NCBI GenBank assembly: GCA_023411395.1
Contig: JAEYOV010000057.1
Location: 1 to 24,026, forward strand
Direction of reading: 5' to 3'
DNA length: 24,026 nucleotides
Origin: Bacillota bacterium
GTDB taxonomy: Bacteria > Bacillota > Clostridia > Christensenellales > Aristaeellaceae
The translations under genes and the position numbers were made by a program. Under the pieces are notes generated by a model. It ran no database searches and was not told the origin of the DNA. It was given only the letters and a program-made list of their open reading frames with translations. Below, one piece after another: positions 15,547-22,886 of this stretch (the first letter of the stretch is position 1; every line of letters starts with the position of its first letter).

Positions 15547-17280
15547 TTACGGCGTATTGGAAGGCACCAGATAGGGATCAACCGTCGGTTTGGGCGTTGG
15601 GGCAGGCGTAGGTATGGGAGTAGGCGTTGCCAGCACATCGGCATAGAGGGAATTCAAGGTTTTAGGTCCCGCTAAGCCGTCGGAGGTCAAGCCGTGTTCC
15701 TTTTGATACGCCTTCACCGCGTTCACCGTGCCGCCATAGTAGCCGCCTGTGACGGTGCCGTGATAATAGCCCAGTTCTGTAAGCTTCATCTGCAGCCAGT
15801 ACACGTCCGCGCCCTTGGAGCCGTTTTTCAGCGTCCGGAAGGGCATGGGCGGCTTTTCGCTGCCATTGTAAACAGGGGGCGCCGTAGGCGCGGGTGTGGC
15901 CTTGGGCAGCATTCTGCTCCTGTCCAAAGAAGCGGGCTTCAGAGACTGCGTCAGTTCCGGGTCGGAGGGCAGCTTTTCCGTGATGGTAACCACGACACCC
16001 TTGCCAAGGTTTTCATAGACCCACTTGGCGTCGTGCACCAAAAGGCGGATGCAGCCGTGGGAAGCACGGGACCCCAGTGCGCTGTACGAGCCCGTGGCCA
16101 GGTCCATGGTGTTGGTGGTATTGTAGATCACCGAATGGAAGGCGATGGAGCTGTTGATCCGTGTCCAGTACTGCGCCCAGCCGCCGCCCCACTTGGGGAA
16201 GGTGGCCCAGCGGGCGGTTCTGCCGTTCAGCGTCCATTTGCCCACTTCACTGGGGAAAGCCTTGGTTCCCGTGGAACAGATCATTTGCCGTACCAGGTTT
16301 GTATATTCGCCTTTTTCATCCCGGCCATATACGTTGACCACCTGGTTTCTAACGTCTACCGTGACCGCGTAGGGGATCGGCGTGGGTACGGGTGTAGGCT
16401 TGGGCGTGACAGAGGCGTTTGAAACCTCCTGGCTGTTGAACACCATATCCCAGGTTTCCTTGCCGCAAATGCCGTCCACCGTCAGCGCGTTGTGCTTCTG
16501 GAAGGCCATCACCGCATCCCTGGTCTGGTTCAGGTAGTTGCCGGAAATGGGGCCGCTGTAAAAGCCCAGCTCCGCAAGCCTCGTTTGAAGCTGCTTCACC
16601 TTGGAGCCTGTGGAACCCCTTTGCAGCTTTGTGGTGAAAGCGACGTTTGCAGGAGCGGGCGTCGATGCTGACGCCATCGCCTGGTTCGCGCTTTGCACGG
16701 GGGCAGGGGTAGGCGTGGGGGCAGGCGCGGAGGTGGCATCCTGTTTGGGAAGCGCCTTTTCCACGTCATACAAAAGCTCCAGCGTGATGACATCCGCCTT
16801 GCCGGTAACCGTCAGCCCATTCCTGTTTTGGAAGGAGTGGATCGCGTAATAAGTCCCTTCCAGATAATTGCCGCTGACTTTTCCGTTGTAGTATCCAAGC
16901 TCGGTGAGGCGGTTTTGCAGTGCCTTCACATTCTCGCCGGAATCGCCCTTCTCCAGCGGGCGGTACCGGGCAGCGTTAAGCATCTCCTGTGTTTTAACAT
17001 CGGCAATACCCGTCGCATCAAGGCCGAAATCCTTTTGAAATTCGCGGATGGCCGCCTGGGTGCCCTCACGGTACAGTCCGCTGATGTTTCCTTTGTAGTA
17101 TGTAAGCTCGGTGAGCCTCGTTTGCAACCGGGTCACCGCATCCCCTTTGTCCCCGTATTGGAGTGTTACCACCTGGGTGGGTTCGGTTTCCTGTGTGGGC
17201 GTTGCCTTTTCTTCCGCCAGAGCGATAATGCCGGCCAGCAGGAGCGCGCACACCATCATCCAAACAGCAAGTTTCTTCAT
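15547..17280 (-). CDS. Secreted L,D-transpeptidase with four peptidoglycan-binding repeats
   Basis: This 577-residue cell-wall enzyme forms 3-3 cross-links or attaches proteins to peptidoglycan. A signal peptide (about 1-22) is followed by PG_binding_1 repeats at about 41-102, 110-172 and 218-280, each with the LQxRLxELxYYxGxxSGxY pattern. A YkuD catalytic domain spans about 304-436, with His382 (IAFHS) and SRASHGCIRL carrying Cys410. A fourth repeat lies at about 488-550. Pro/Thr/Ala linkers (TPTPAP) separate the parts, and the tail after the last repeat is Pro-rich. The ATG follows GAGGTG by four bases. The gene is monocistronic with its own terminator. Two perfect 14-bp palindromes lie upstream of it. 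Confidence 0.94.
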   Translation of the reverse strand: MKKLAVWMMVCALLLAGIIALAEEKATPTQETEPTQVVTLQYGDKGDAVTRLQTRLTELTYYKGNISGLYREGTQAAIREFQKDFGLDATGIADVKTQEMLNAARYRPLEKGDSGENVKALQNRLTELGYYNGKVSGNYLEGTYYAIHSFQNRNGLTVTGKADVITLELLYDVEKALPKQDATSAPAPTPTPAPVQSANQAMASASTPAPANVAFTTKLQRGSTGSKVKQLQTRLAELGFYSGPISGNYLNQTRDAVMAFQKHNALTVDGICGKETWDMVFNSQEVSNASVTPKPTPVPTPIPYAVTVDVRNQVVNVYGRDEKGEYTNLVRQMICSTGTKAFPSEVGKWTLNGRTARWATFPKWGGGWAQYWTRINSSIAFHSVIYNTTNTMDLATGSYSALGSRASHGCIRLLVHDAKWVYENLGKGVVVTITEKLPSDPELTQSLKPASLDRSRMLPKATPAPTAPPVYNGSEKPPMPFRTLKNGSKGADVYWLQMKLTELGYYHGTVTGGYYGGTVNAVKAYQKEHGLTSDGLAGPKTLNSLYADVLATPTPIPTPAPTPKPTVDPYLVPSNTP

Positions 17281-17307
17281 GGGACACCTCAGTCATTATG
17301 AGAACTA

Positions 17308-17321
17308 GAAATGTACATTTC
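17308..17321. promoter_or_regulatory. Perfect palindrome upstream of the L,D-transpeptidase gene
   Basis: GAAATGTACATTTC is a perfect 14-bp palindrome, 28 bases upstream of the start codon and beside a TATGAT (-10-like, minus strand, 17330-17325). Its position downstream of that -10 would suit a repressor operator. Confidence 0.45.
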
Positions 17322-17353
17322 CATATCATAGGACGATTCACCTGCCCATTTGG

Positions 17354-17367
17354 TTGCATATATGCAA
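17354..17367. promoter_or_regulatory. Second perfect palindrome in the ldt/GNAT intergenic region
   Basis: TTGCATATATGCAA is a perfect 14-bp palindrome about 75 bases upstream of the L,D-transpeptidase start. A third, CTGAAA-tt-TTTCAG, lies at 17387-17400. Regulator unknown. Confidence 0.4.
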
Positions 17368-17492
17368 ATAGTATTCTTTAACACGACTGAAATTTTTCAG
17401 CAGGAACTTTGTCGAAAATGGTCAAATCAGCGCGTTCCGCTTTCCGGGATGCGCCTTTCACGTACAATCACAGCCTCTTTTTGACTTTCCCC

Positions 17493-17521
17493 TTGAATCC
17501 ATGGAGCCAAAGTAATATAAT
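17493..17521 (+). promoter_or_regulatory. Sigma-A promoter of the GNAT gene
   Basis: TTGAAT (17493-17498), 17 bases, TATAAT (17516-17521). The -10 lies only 24 bases before the ATG, so the leader is very short, but it still includes GGAGG (17533-17537). Confidence 0.7.
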
Positions 17522-17544
17522 TTGCAAAAAATGGAGGTAAGCAT

Positions 17545-18147
17545 ATGGATTGTTCAGCCGCGATCCGCCTTGCCACAGCTAAAGACAGCGCCCGCCTGCT
17601 GGAGATTTACGGTCCCTTTATCGAAAATACCGCCGTTTCCTTTGAATACGCGGTACCTGAAGAAGCGGAGTTTAAAAAGCGGATCGATACCGTACTTAAA
17701 AAGCTACCATGGCTTGTATGCGAAATGGACGGCGAAATTACAGGCTATGCCTACGCATCCGAGCACAAGGCAAGGGCTGCCTATGACTGGTCGGCGGATA
17801 CGTCCGTCTATGTCGATCCCGCGCATCATGGCAGGCGCATCGGCACCGCTTTGTATACGGCGCTGTTTGACCTGCTTCGGTTTCAGGGGTATATCAACGC
17901 CTATGCCGGCATTACCCAGCCCAACGATAAAAGCAACGGGCTGCACGCGTCATTCGGTTTTGTGCCCGTGGGCGTCTATCACCATGTGGGATACAAGCTT
18001 GGCGCCTGGCACGATGTGAAACGGCTGGAGCTTGCGCTTGCCGAACCGCCCGCCAAGCCTGCCGCGCCGAAAACAATCAATGAAATCAAAGGGACGGAGG
18101 CGTTTGCGCGGATTGTGGAACGCGCGTCCGCCATGGTCAAGGCATAG
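17545..18147 (+). CDS. GNAT N-acetyltransferase, phosphinothricin acetyltransferase-like
   Basis: This 200-residue GNAT enzyme transfers acetyl from acetyl-CoA to an amine. It opens with IRLATAKDSARLLEIYGPFIENTAVSFEY, and the acetyl-CoA loop is HHGRRIGTALYTAL. The region ITQPNDKSNGLHASFGFVPVGVYHHVGYKLG is the signature of the phosphinothricin/methionine sulfoximine acetyltransferase (Pat/YncA) branch. After the fold ends at about residue 165 there is an extra ~35-residue tail rich in Ala/Pro/Lys. GGAGG is seven bases before the ATG. Natural substrates of such proteins are often amino-acid analogues, so herbicide resistance should not be assumed. Its stop is 7 bases from that of the convergent deaminase gene. 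Confidence 0.9.
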   Translation: MDCSAAIRLATAKDSARLLEIYGPFIENTAVSFEYAVPEEAEFKKRIDTVLKKLPWLVCEMDGEITGYAYASEHKARAAYDWSADTSVYVDPAHHGRRIGTALYTALFDLLRFQGYINAYAGITQPNDKSNGLHASFGFVPVGVYHHVGYKLGAWHDVKRLELALAEPPAKPAAPKTINEIKGTEAFARIVERASAMVKA

Positions 18148-18154
18148 CGCCGGA

Positions 18155-19030
18155 TCACGGCTCCTCTTCGCACAAATATATTCTTTCCTCACAGTACGCA
18201 TCATGAGGCCTTAAGCAATCATAGTTCCTGGAAAACCGCAGCCGCCCGTCGATCTGCCCGACCAGCGCACCGGTGGATGATTCGTTCAGCCGTTTGCAAA
18301 CATACCGCGTATCGAGTCCAAGGATCCTGCACGCTTCCAGCGTCGGGCAAAAGTTCATGGAATGGAATACGATCTCCCTTTTTGATCTTTTCACCACGGG
18401 CGCTTCCCTTTCAGTGATACGGAACCGTTCCAAAAGCAGCCTGTAGCCTGCGTAAGGCAAGTCCTCCCGGTCAAAGTCAAAACGGCCGCTGTTTTCCCGG
18501 TACCATTCCGTTCGCCTTTTCACGGAATCGCCGTTCAGCATGGACAGGCTTATATCATCCGCGTTGCGAAGATTCTTGATCTCCCTTCTGACATCCTCCC
18601 TGTATAAAACAGAGCATGCATCCTTCAGGATGCCTTCCTGCACCTTGATGTCCGCGCCCGCCAGGCGGAAGGCCTCTTTGCAGATAAGGCCGATCCGCTT
18701 CCTTCCCTGTGTCAGGGCATCCCGGATGGAATAGCCGTAGGCCACATCCCCGATGCCGGCCCAGACGATGGCAAAAGCGCACATGGGGCAAGGCTCATGG
18801 GTGCATATGAGCGTGCAGCCGGCAAGCTTTCTCCCGTGCTTTGAGCAAGCCTCCCGGATGGCGTTCATTTCCGCATGGGAGGTAGGGTCGCTTAAGGTAT
18901 CCTCCAGGTCATGGGCAGAGGCGATGACCGCGCCGCCCTTGACGATCACCGCGCCAAACCCGTTGTTGCCTTCCCGCAAGCTTGCTTCCGCTTCTTTGAT
19001 CGCCAACTTCATATACTGCTCAAGCTCCAT
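18155..19030 (-). CDS. Nucleoside/base deaminase fused to a Cys-rich C-terminal domain
   Basis: In this 291-residue protein, residues 1-150 form a cytidine-deaminase-fold domain with H52-A-E54 (DPTSHAEMNAIREAC) and PCPMC (Cys81, Cys84), the full zinc site. Overall it is closest to guanine deaminase/TadA-like enzymes, which hydrolyse exocyclic amino groups. Residues about 165-290 are unlike a deaminase. They contain NFCPTLEACRILGLDTRYVC, then LRFSRNYDCLRPHDAYCEERI, with Cys228, Cys234, Cys245, Cys272 and Cys280. This pattern reminds me of the C-terminal Cys region of L-2-amino-thiazoline-4-carboxylate hydrolase-like/DUF proteins, recalled rather than searched. ATG at 19030 follows GGGAGGGG by five bases. 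The promoter may overlap a large inverted repeat. Deaminase call is firm; the fused domain is tentative. Confidence 0.85.
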   Translation of the reverse strand: MELEQYMKLAIKEAEASLREGNNGFGAVIVKGGAVIASAHDLEDTLSDPTSHAEMNAIREACSKHGRKLAGCTLICTHEPCPMCAFAIVWAGIGDVAYGYSIRDALTQGRKRIGLICKEAFRLAGADIKVQEGILKDACSVLYREDVRREIKNLRNADDISLSMLNGDSVKRRTEWYRENSGRFDFDREDLPYAGYRLLLERFRITEREAPVVKRSKREIVFHSMNFCPTLEACRILGLDTRYVCKRLNESSTGALVGQIDGRLRFSRNYDCLRPHDAYCEERIYLCEEEP

Positions 19031-19068
19031 GGCCGCCCCTCCCCGCCACGCCGGCAAAATATCATTGC

Positions 19069-19096
19069 AGTATAACACAAATGCATGCAAATGCAA
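19069..19096 (-). promoter_or_regulatory. Possible promoter of the deaminase gene
   Basis: On the minus strand, TATACT (19074-19069) is preceded, 16 bases upstream, by TTGCAT (19096-19091). The weak -35 falls inside the left arm of the large inverted repeat. Confidence 0.4.
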
Positions 19097-19145
19097 TATC
19101 CAAAAGCATATGCCGCGTTGCTTTTGGCATCATGCATCTGCATGC
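19083..19145. repeat. Large imperfect inverted repeat (arms 26/27 bases)
   Basis: The left arm 19083-19108 and right arm 19119-19145 are nearly complementary: inner CCAAAAGCA/TGCTTTTGG is perfect, outer GCATGCA/TGCATGC is perfect, and ATGCA/TGCAT lies between. The loop is 10 bases (19109-19118). It lies between two minus-strand genes. It could be an operator for the deaminase gene, a terminator for the Lnt-like gene (the following minus-strand sequence, ATTTGTGTTATAC, is only weakly T-rich), or a small mobile palindrome. Confidence 0.7.
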
Positions 19146-19204
19146 GTTTTGTCAACCGGAAAACCCTGCCGGTTCACCTATGGGAAAATTGATTTCCGGA
19201 TGGC

Positions 19205-20677
19205 TTATTTCTCCGCACGTTGCTTCAGCTTTGAGAACACGCCATAGCCGATGAAAAGAAACGTAAGCAGGATGGTTGCATAAGCGAACCAATCGCCGGT
19301 AAATGCATAAGGCGTTTGAATCCCCTTTGTGGGAACATCGCTGATCATGAGGCGTTCTTCCGTGGTGAAAAAGCTCTGCGTGGCAAGGATATTCCCGTTG
19401 TAATCGGCTGCGGTGGATTCCCCGTGGGAGCACTGCCGGACAACGGAGAAGCCATATTCCATCCCCCGCAGCAAGGCGCCCTCCGTATGGAACGGACTGA
19501 TCTTTTTGGTATCATAGGCCGGCACGAGCAGTATATCCACATCCGCCGCCTGCCTGATGAAGGCTGGAAAATCCATATCGAAACAGATGACCGCGCCGAT
19601 TTTTCCGTAGGGCGTATCCACTTTGGGAATGATGCCGTCGGAATCCGTTGGATACCAGGAGTACGTTTTCTCATACCGGAACAGTTGATTCCCATTGGGA
19701 TCAAACAATACGGCCAGGTTATCGTTTTTGTTGGACCCGTAATGCAGTACAAGCGGAGATGCCATCAGGTAAACGCCGTTTTCCTGAGCGAATGACTTTG
19801 CCGCCTGCTCAAAATCATCGTATTGGTCTTCATACAGAACATAATTCCCCTCCGACCAGAAGATGATCTTTGCCCCAAATTCGGCTGCCTTCCTACTCAG
19901 GCGGAACAGCTCCTCATTCATCCCCATGAATACCGCCTTGTTTTCCGCAGCGCCTTCCCGCGGGGTTCCCGCGTCGGTGATCGCCCAAGCGTCCGCCGGC
20001 ATTTCCACAGTAATGGAACCAATGCGCACTGTATCGCCGTCGGGACGCAGGAATACCTGCTTCACCGAACCGAATCCAAGCAGCACGACCAAAGCAAGGC
20101 TGTACACCGCAATCAGGCCACGCACTCTTTTTCCCTTTAGCGCCTCGCTCAGCACCGTATTTGCAAGGGCGCCCGACCATGCGGCCACAAAGCCGATCAG
20201 CCAGCTTCCCATCAGGGCGGAGCTTTGCATCAGCAGCAATTGGCGGCTTTGGGTATAGGCCATGGAAAACGTCATGCCCACCGGCGAAAATGAGAGCAGG
20301 AAATCCAGCGCCGTATAGGCCGCCGGGAAAATGAATGTAGCCGCCAGCGGCTTCATTTTGGACCGGAGTATCCTGTCCAGATACAAGGCCGCAAGCAGCG
20401 GCACGCTGACCAGCAGCCCGAACATGATTTCCATGCCAAGGTCAATATCCCAGCCGCCATGCATGGCAATGACCTTGGCCGCGACACTCAAAACCGCAGC
20501 CGGCACGGTCAGCACCCAGCTTTTCAGGTTCCTGAAGCAATACAGAAGCAGAAACGGGATCAGCCATACCGCAAACGGCATATTCTGACGCCAGGACATG
20601 CATACCAGCAAGGCGGAGCCGGCCAGCCCCGCCAGCAGCGGAAGCCCTTTTTCACGAATCCAGGATTGTTGTTTCAT
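19205..20677 (-). CDS. Membrane carbon-nitrogen hydrolase, apolipoprotein N-acyltransferase-like
   Basis: This 490-residue protein has an N-terminal block of several membrane segments (about residues 10-205), a nitrilase domain (about 216-450) and a final membrane segment (about 463-482). The nitrilase triad is complete: Glu276 (FWSEGNYV), Lys337 (RYEKTYSW) and Cys365 (VICFDMDFP). That is the Lnt layout, in which the periplasmic nitrilase domain transfers acyl chains to lipoproteins. Canonical Lnt is a Gram-negative and actinobacterial enzyme. In Bacillota such proteins are of uncertain function, so acyltransferase activity is inference. ATG at 20677 has GGAGG nine bases upstream. A consensus promoter overlapping a palindrome drives it, and a TetR gene lies divergent to it. 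Confidence 0.85.
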   Translation of the reverse strand: MKQQSWIREKGLPLLAGLAGSALLVCMSWRQNMPFAVWLIPFLLLYCFRNLKSWVLTVPAAVLSVAAKVIAMHGGWDIDLGMEIMFGLLVSVPLLAALYLDRILRSKMKPLAATFIFPAAYTALDFLLSFSPVGMTFSMAYTQSRQLLLMQSSALMGSWLIGFVAAWSGALANTVLSEALKGKRVRGLIAVYSLALVVLLGFGSVKQVFLRPDGDTVRIGSITVEMPADAWAITDAGTPREGAAENKAVFMGMNEELFRLSRKAAEFGAKIIFWSEGNYVLYEDQYDDFEQAAKSFAQENGVYLMASPLVLHYGSNKNDNLAVLFDPNGNQLFRYEKTYSWYPTDSDGIIPKVDTPYGKIGAVICFDMDFPAFIRQAADVDILLVPAYDTKKISPFHTEGALLRGMEYGFSVVRQCSHGESTAADYNGNILATQSFFTTEERLMISDVPTKGIQTPYAFTGDWFAYATILLTFLFIGYGVFSKLKQRAEK

Positions 20678-20752
20678 ACAAATGATCCTCCATCCCATCG
20701 ATGCGATGATTTCTTTAAACAGGCGCAAATCAAAAAATTTAATCACGCGTTT

Positions 20753-20783
20753 GAATCATATCATTGATTCGCGGGAATGTCAA
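20753..20783 (-). promoter_or_regulatory. Consensus promoter with operator-like palindrome, Lnt-like gene
   Basis: On the minus strand, TTGACA (20783-20778), 17 bases, TATGAT (20760-20755). The perfect inverted repeat GAATCA-TATCAT-TGATTC (20753-20770) covers the -10 and part of the spacer, as expected of a repressor operator. The divergent TetR-family product is the natural candidate; binding is inference. Confidence 0.72.
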
Positions 20784-20813
20784 TCACTTGTTTAAAACTC
20801 ATGTTTGAACCCT

Positions 20814-20842
20814 TTGACAGAACTATCGGTTCGCGTTACAAT
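20814..20842 (+). promoter_or_regulatory. Sigma-A promoter of the TetR gene
   Basis: TTGACA (20814-20819), 17 bases, TACAAT (20837-20842). The spacer starts with GAAC-TATCG-GTTC (20820-20832). This shares GAA, a central TATC and TTCGCG with the palindrome at 20753-20773, so the same repressor may bind both. Confidence 0.72.
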
Positions 20843-20874
20843 AATGCGGAAAACAGACAGGAAGGATAGCTGTT

Positions 20875-21456
20875 ATGGACATGCAGTTGGATGCGGAGGA
20901 GCGGATCATAAGCGCGGCGATCATGTGCATAGAGGAATACGGTCTGCAAGGGGCAACAATCCGCCGCATCGCGGAGAAAGCCGGACTGAACAGCGCCGCC
21001 ATCAACTATTACTTCAGAAGCAAGGACAGGCTGCTGGAAAAAGCGATTGATGTCTCCCTTCAAAACGCCTTTGACTGGAACGACTATCAGGTTCCGGAAG
21101 CGTGCACGGCGCAGGAACGGATTGAGGCCGTGCTGTTTAGGCTCGTGGAAGGAGCGCATGCCTATCCGGGTTTGACGCGGGCGCATTTTTTCAGTGCGTT
21201 TGCGCAGGGCAAATATGATGAGCCGGGCATCAGGCATCTCAACCAGTTTCTGGAGGAGCTGCTGCAGCGCATAAAGCCTTGCTGCCCCGGCCGGGAGGAA
21301 AGCGACCTGCGCCTTGTTTTGACGCAGATCATGGCCGCCGCATTCCTGCTGCCCGCACTCCTGCCCCGATTGTTTGATGATTTCAGCCATCTTGACCTGA
21401 GCGGCTGGGATACGCTTCATGATTACATTCATGGGGTCGTGACAAGGTTGTTTTAG
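20875..21456 (+). CDS. TetR-family transcriptional regulator
   Basis: This 193-residue one-component repressor has an N-terminal HTH of the TetR type: ERIISAAIMCIEEYGLQGAT leads into IRRIAEKAGLNSAAINYYF with RSKDRLLEKAI (about residues 9-58). The C-terminal helical ligand and dimer domain follows. The ligand cannot be guessed. ATG at 20875 has AAGGA eight bases upstream. The promoter has a palindrome in its spacer, consistent with autorepression. It is divergent from the Lnt-like gene, the most likely target, and ends before a strong terminator. Confidence 0.92.
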   Translation: MDMQLDAEERIISAAIMCIEEYGLQGATIRRIAEKAGLNSAAINYYFRSKDRLLEKAIDVSLQNAFDWNDYQVPEACTAQERIEAVLFRLVEGAHAYPGLTRAHFFSAFAQGKYDEPGIRHLNQFLEELLQRIKPCCPGREESDLRLVLTQIMAAAFLLPALLPRLFDDFSHLDLSGWDTLHDYIHGVVTRLF

Positions 21457-21490
21457 CGGCGGGTTGCCGGTTGGTTTGATTCATACACAC

Positions 21491-21524
21491 CGATTTGATG
21501 CTTTATTGCCTATCAATCAAATCG
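21491..21524. repeat. 9-bp inverted repeat downstream of the TetR gene
   Basis: CGATTTGAT (21491-21499) is repeated inverted as ATCAAATCG (21516-21524) with 16 bases between. It lies after the TetR stop and before the terminator. No function is evident; it may be a protein-binding site. Confidence 0.45.
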
Positions 21525-21537
21525 TTTAGACCATGGA

Positions 21538-21590
21538 AAAGGGGGCTGCCGTGCCGGAAATATGACCGGTATGGCAGCCCTTTCGTTTTC
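21538..21590 (+). terminator. Intrinsic terminator after the TetR gene
   Basis: The stem GGGCTGCC/GGCAGCCC (21543-21550 with 21573-21580) has an inner CCGG/CCGG stem, is flanked by A-rich sequence on the left and is followed by TTTCGTTTTC. The rest of the 326-base stretch 21457-21782 holds the inverted repeat at 21491 and no gene or clear promoter that I can support. Confidence 0.85.
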
Positions 21591-21782
21591 AGGCCAGCCA
21601 AACAAGTTTTCCTCCTCTTTTCTTAGTCAAATGTGAATAAAACAACCAACAATACACATATCGTATATTGCTTTCCCCATATTCTCCTGCCATCCGGAGC
21701 ATGGCATCATTCATGTTCCGAAGGCATCACGCCCATTACCCTGCACCAAATAACCTGTACGCAAAAAGAAAGAAGGCTTCGC

Positions 21783-22553
21783 ATGAAAAGAATCGTTGCC
21801 GCACTGGTTTGCCTTATGCTGATGTTTTCCATTTTCATCTTCCAGTTTGAAGCGGATGCAGCACTGAGAACAAAGCCGCCGATTACCAATTTCACAATTC
21901 CTCCCATCCTGGTCTCAGCCCACCCGTTCACATTCAATCCAAACGCCACGCCGACTCCAACACCAATTCCTCCGCGTACCATAAACCCCAGAATTACGCC
22001 CACCCCGACCAAACCACAAGAAACCAAGCCGCCTGCGACCAAGCCGCCTGCGACCAAGCCACCTGCGCCGACCGATATGCCTGCCACCGGTCAGAACATT
22101 TGCTCCATGGGGCTGTATTTTCGCGAGATGCGGCCCAAGCTGACGGATGATTGGTACTTTTTCACTCCGATTGAACTGAACTACGACGGCATTCAGATTT
22201 ACCCGCTGATCGCTTCCAACGCGTACGAGGTTGGCGAACTGATGCTGACCATTGAAAACGGACAGCTCCTGGCCGAATACTGGGTTCTGGACGGCATCAA
22301 GATTCAAGATGAATTCCTTACATTTTTCCCCAATCTCGACAGCGTGAAGACCGTCAATGTACAGATGCTGGGTGGTCAGGAATACCCGTTTAATGAACCA
22401 ATCGATATCACCGAATCATTTGGCGATGACACCAAGGTGATCCTTTATATGAACAATGCCGTCAAATACAACAATACTGTTCCCGGGCTGATCCGCTTTG
22501 ATGTGGACAGCTACCGCCCATGGATGTGGGAAATCATGAACCTGCTTGACTGA
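21783..22553 (+). CDS. Secreted protein with Pro/Thr-rich linker, unknown function
   Basis: I do not recognise the family. The 256-residue product starts with a signal peptide, MKRIVAALVCLMLMFSIFIF with likely cleavage after FEADA. A Pro/Thr/Lys linker at about residues 60-100 contains TPTPTPIPP and three copies of KPPAT or KPPAP. The C-terminal 155 residues form a folded, acidic, aromatic-rich domain with MGLYFREMRPKLTDDWYFFTPIEL and SYRPWMWEIMNLLD. ATG at 21783 is preceded by a weak GAAGG; the frame stays open upstream to 21633 but lacks a better site, and the signal peptide sets the start. A terminator follows. Surface or envelope location is likely. Confidence 0.75.
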   Translation: MKRIVAALVCLMLMFSIFIFQFEADAALRTKPPITNFTIPPILVSAHPFTFNPNATPTPTPIPPRTINPRITPTPTKPQETKPPATKPPATKPPAPTDMPATGQNICSMGLYFREMRPKLTDDWYFFTPIELNYDGIQIYPLIASNAYEVGELMLTIENGQLLAEYWVLDGIKIQDEFLTFFPNLDSVKTVNVQMLGGQEYPFNEPIDITESFGDDTKVILYMNNAVKYNNTVPGLIRFDVDSYRPWMWEIMNLLD

Positions 22554-22599
22554 CCAATCCAGGCGCTTACTCAGGTCATGTTATGTTTCATAAAGAACA

Positions 22600-22633
22600 A
22601 CCCCTTGAAAACCGAATGTTTTCAAGGGGTCTT
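22600..22633 (+). terminator. Intrinsic terminator after the secreted-protein gene
   Basis: The perfect 13-bp stem ACCCCTTGAAAAC (22600-22612) pairs with GTTTTCAAGGGGT (22618-22630), loop CGAAT, followed by CTTT. The A-rich/T-rich inner stem means it can be read on both strands. Confidence 0.75.
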
Positions 22634-22637
22634 TGCA

Positions 22638-22681
22638 GGTACACCATCAGGGACTCGAACCCTGGACACCCTGATGAAGAG
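22638..22681 (-). pseudogene. 3' half of a tRNA gene (probably tRNA-Lys CTT), integration-scar-like
   Basis: On the minus strand, 44 bases read as the 3' part of a tRNA. They give an anticodon loop CTCTTCA, the 3' strand of the anticodon stem TCAGG, variable loop GTGTC, a perfect T-arm CAGGG-TTCGAGT-CCCTG, acceptor strand ATGGTGT, discriminator A and CC. The sequence before the anticodon loop does not pair with TCAGG, and no D-arm or 5' acceptor strand is present, so it is not a functional tRNA. The CTT anticodon points to tRNA-Lys; position 37 is C where A is expected. Truncation exactly at the anticodon loop is typical of att sites used by tyrosine recombinases. Confidence 0.75.
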
Positions 22682-22886
22682 AGTTGAAAAAGGGGATCAC
22701 ATGTCCGGAAAAAGTGAGGCGTCACAAGGGTTTGGCGGCTCATGACCGGGCACGTCCTGACAAAGAAAGTTGCAAAAATGTTGCACAGCGGTTTTCATGG
22801 GATTAGGCTTGGCGTAGCATAGCCCCATTCATTTGGCGAGAATTTATACATCTGCCCGTACAGGGGCAAAGAATGCGGCGGCACGT
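22682..22886. other. Intergenic stretch without recognisable gene
   Basis: Apart from scattered short self-complementary pieces, I see no gene, clear promoter or strong terminator here. If the tRNA fragment is an attachment site, this is the first sequence inside the putative integrated element. Confidence 0.4.

Noticed and set aside
17522..18019. Alternative frame overlapping the GNAT gene
   Set aside because: The GNAT frame has a ribosome site and family motifs; this frame lacks both and is a shadow.
20820..20832. LexA box at the TetR promoter (GAAC-TATCG-GTTC)
   Set aside because: The arms are spaced by five bases, not four, so it does not fit the LexA consensus. It fits better as a TetR autoregulatory site.
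22638..22681. Functional tRNA gene
   Set aside because: The D-arm, 5' acceptor strand and 5' anticodon stem strand are missing, so the structure cannot close.
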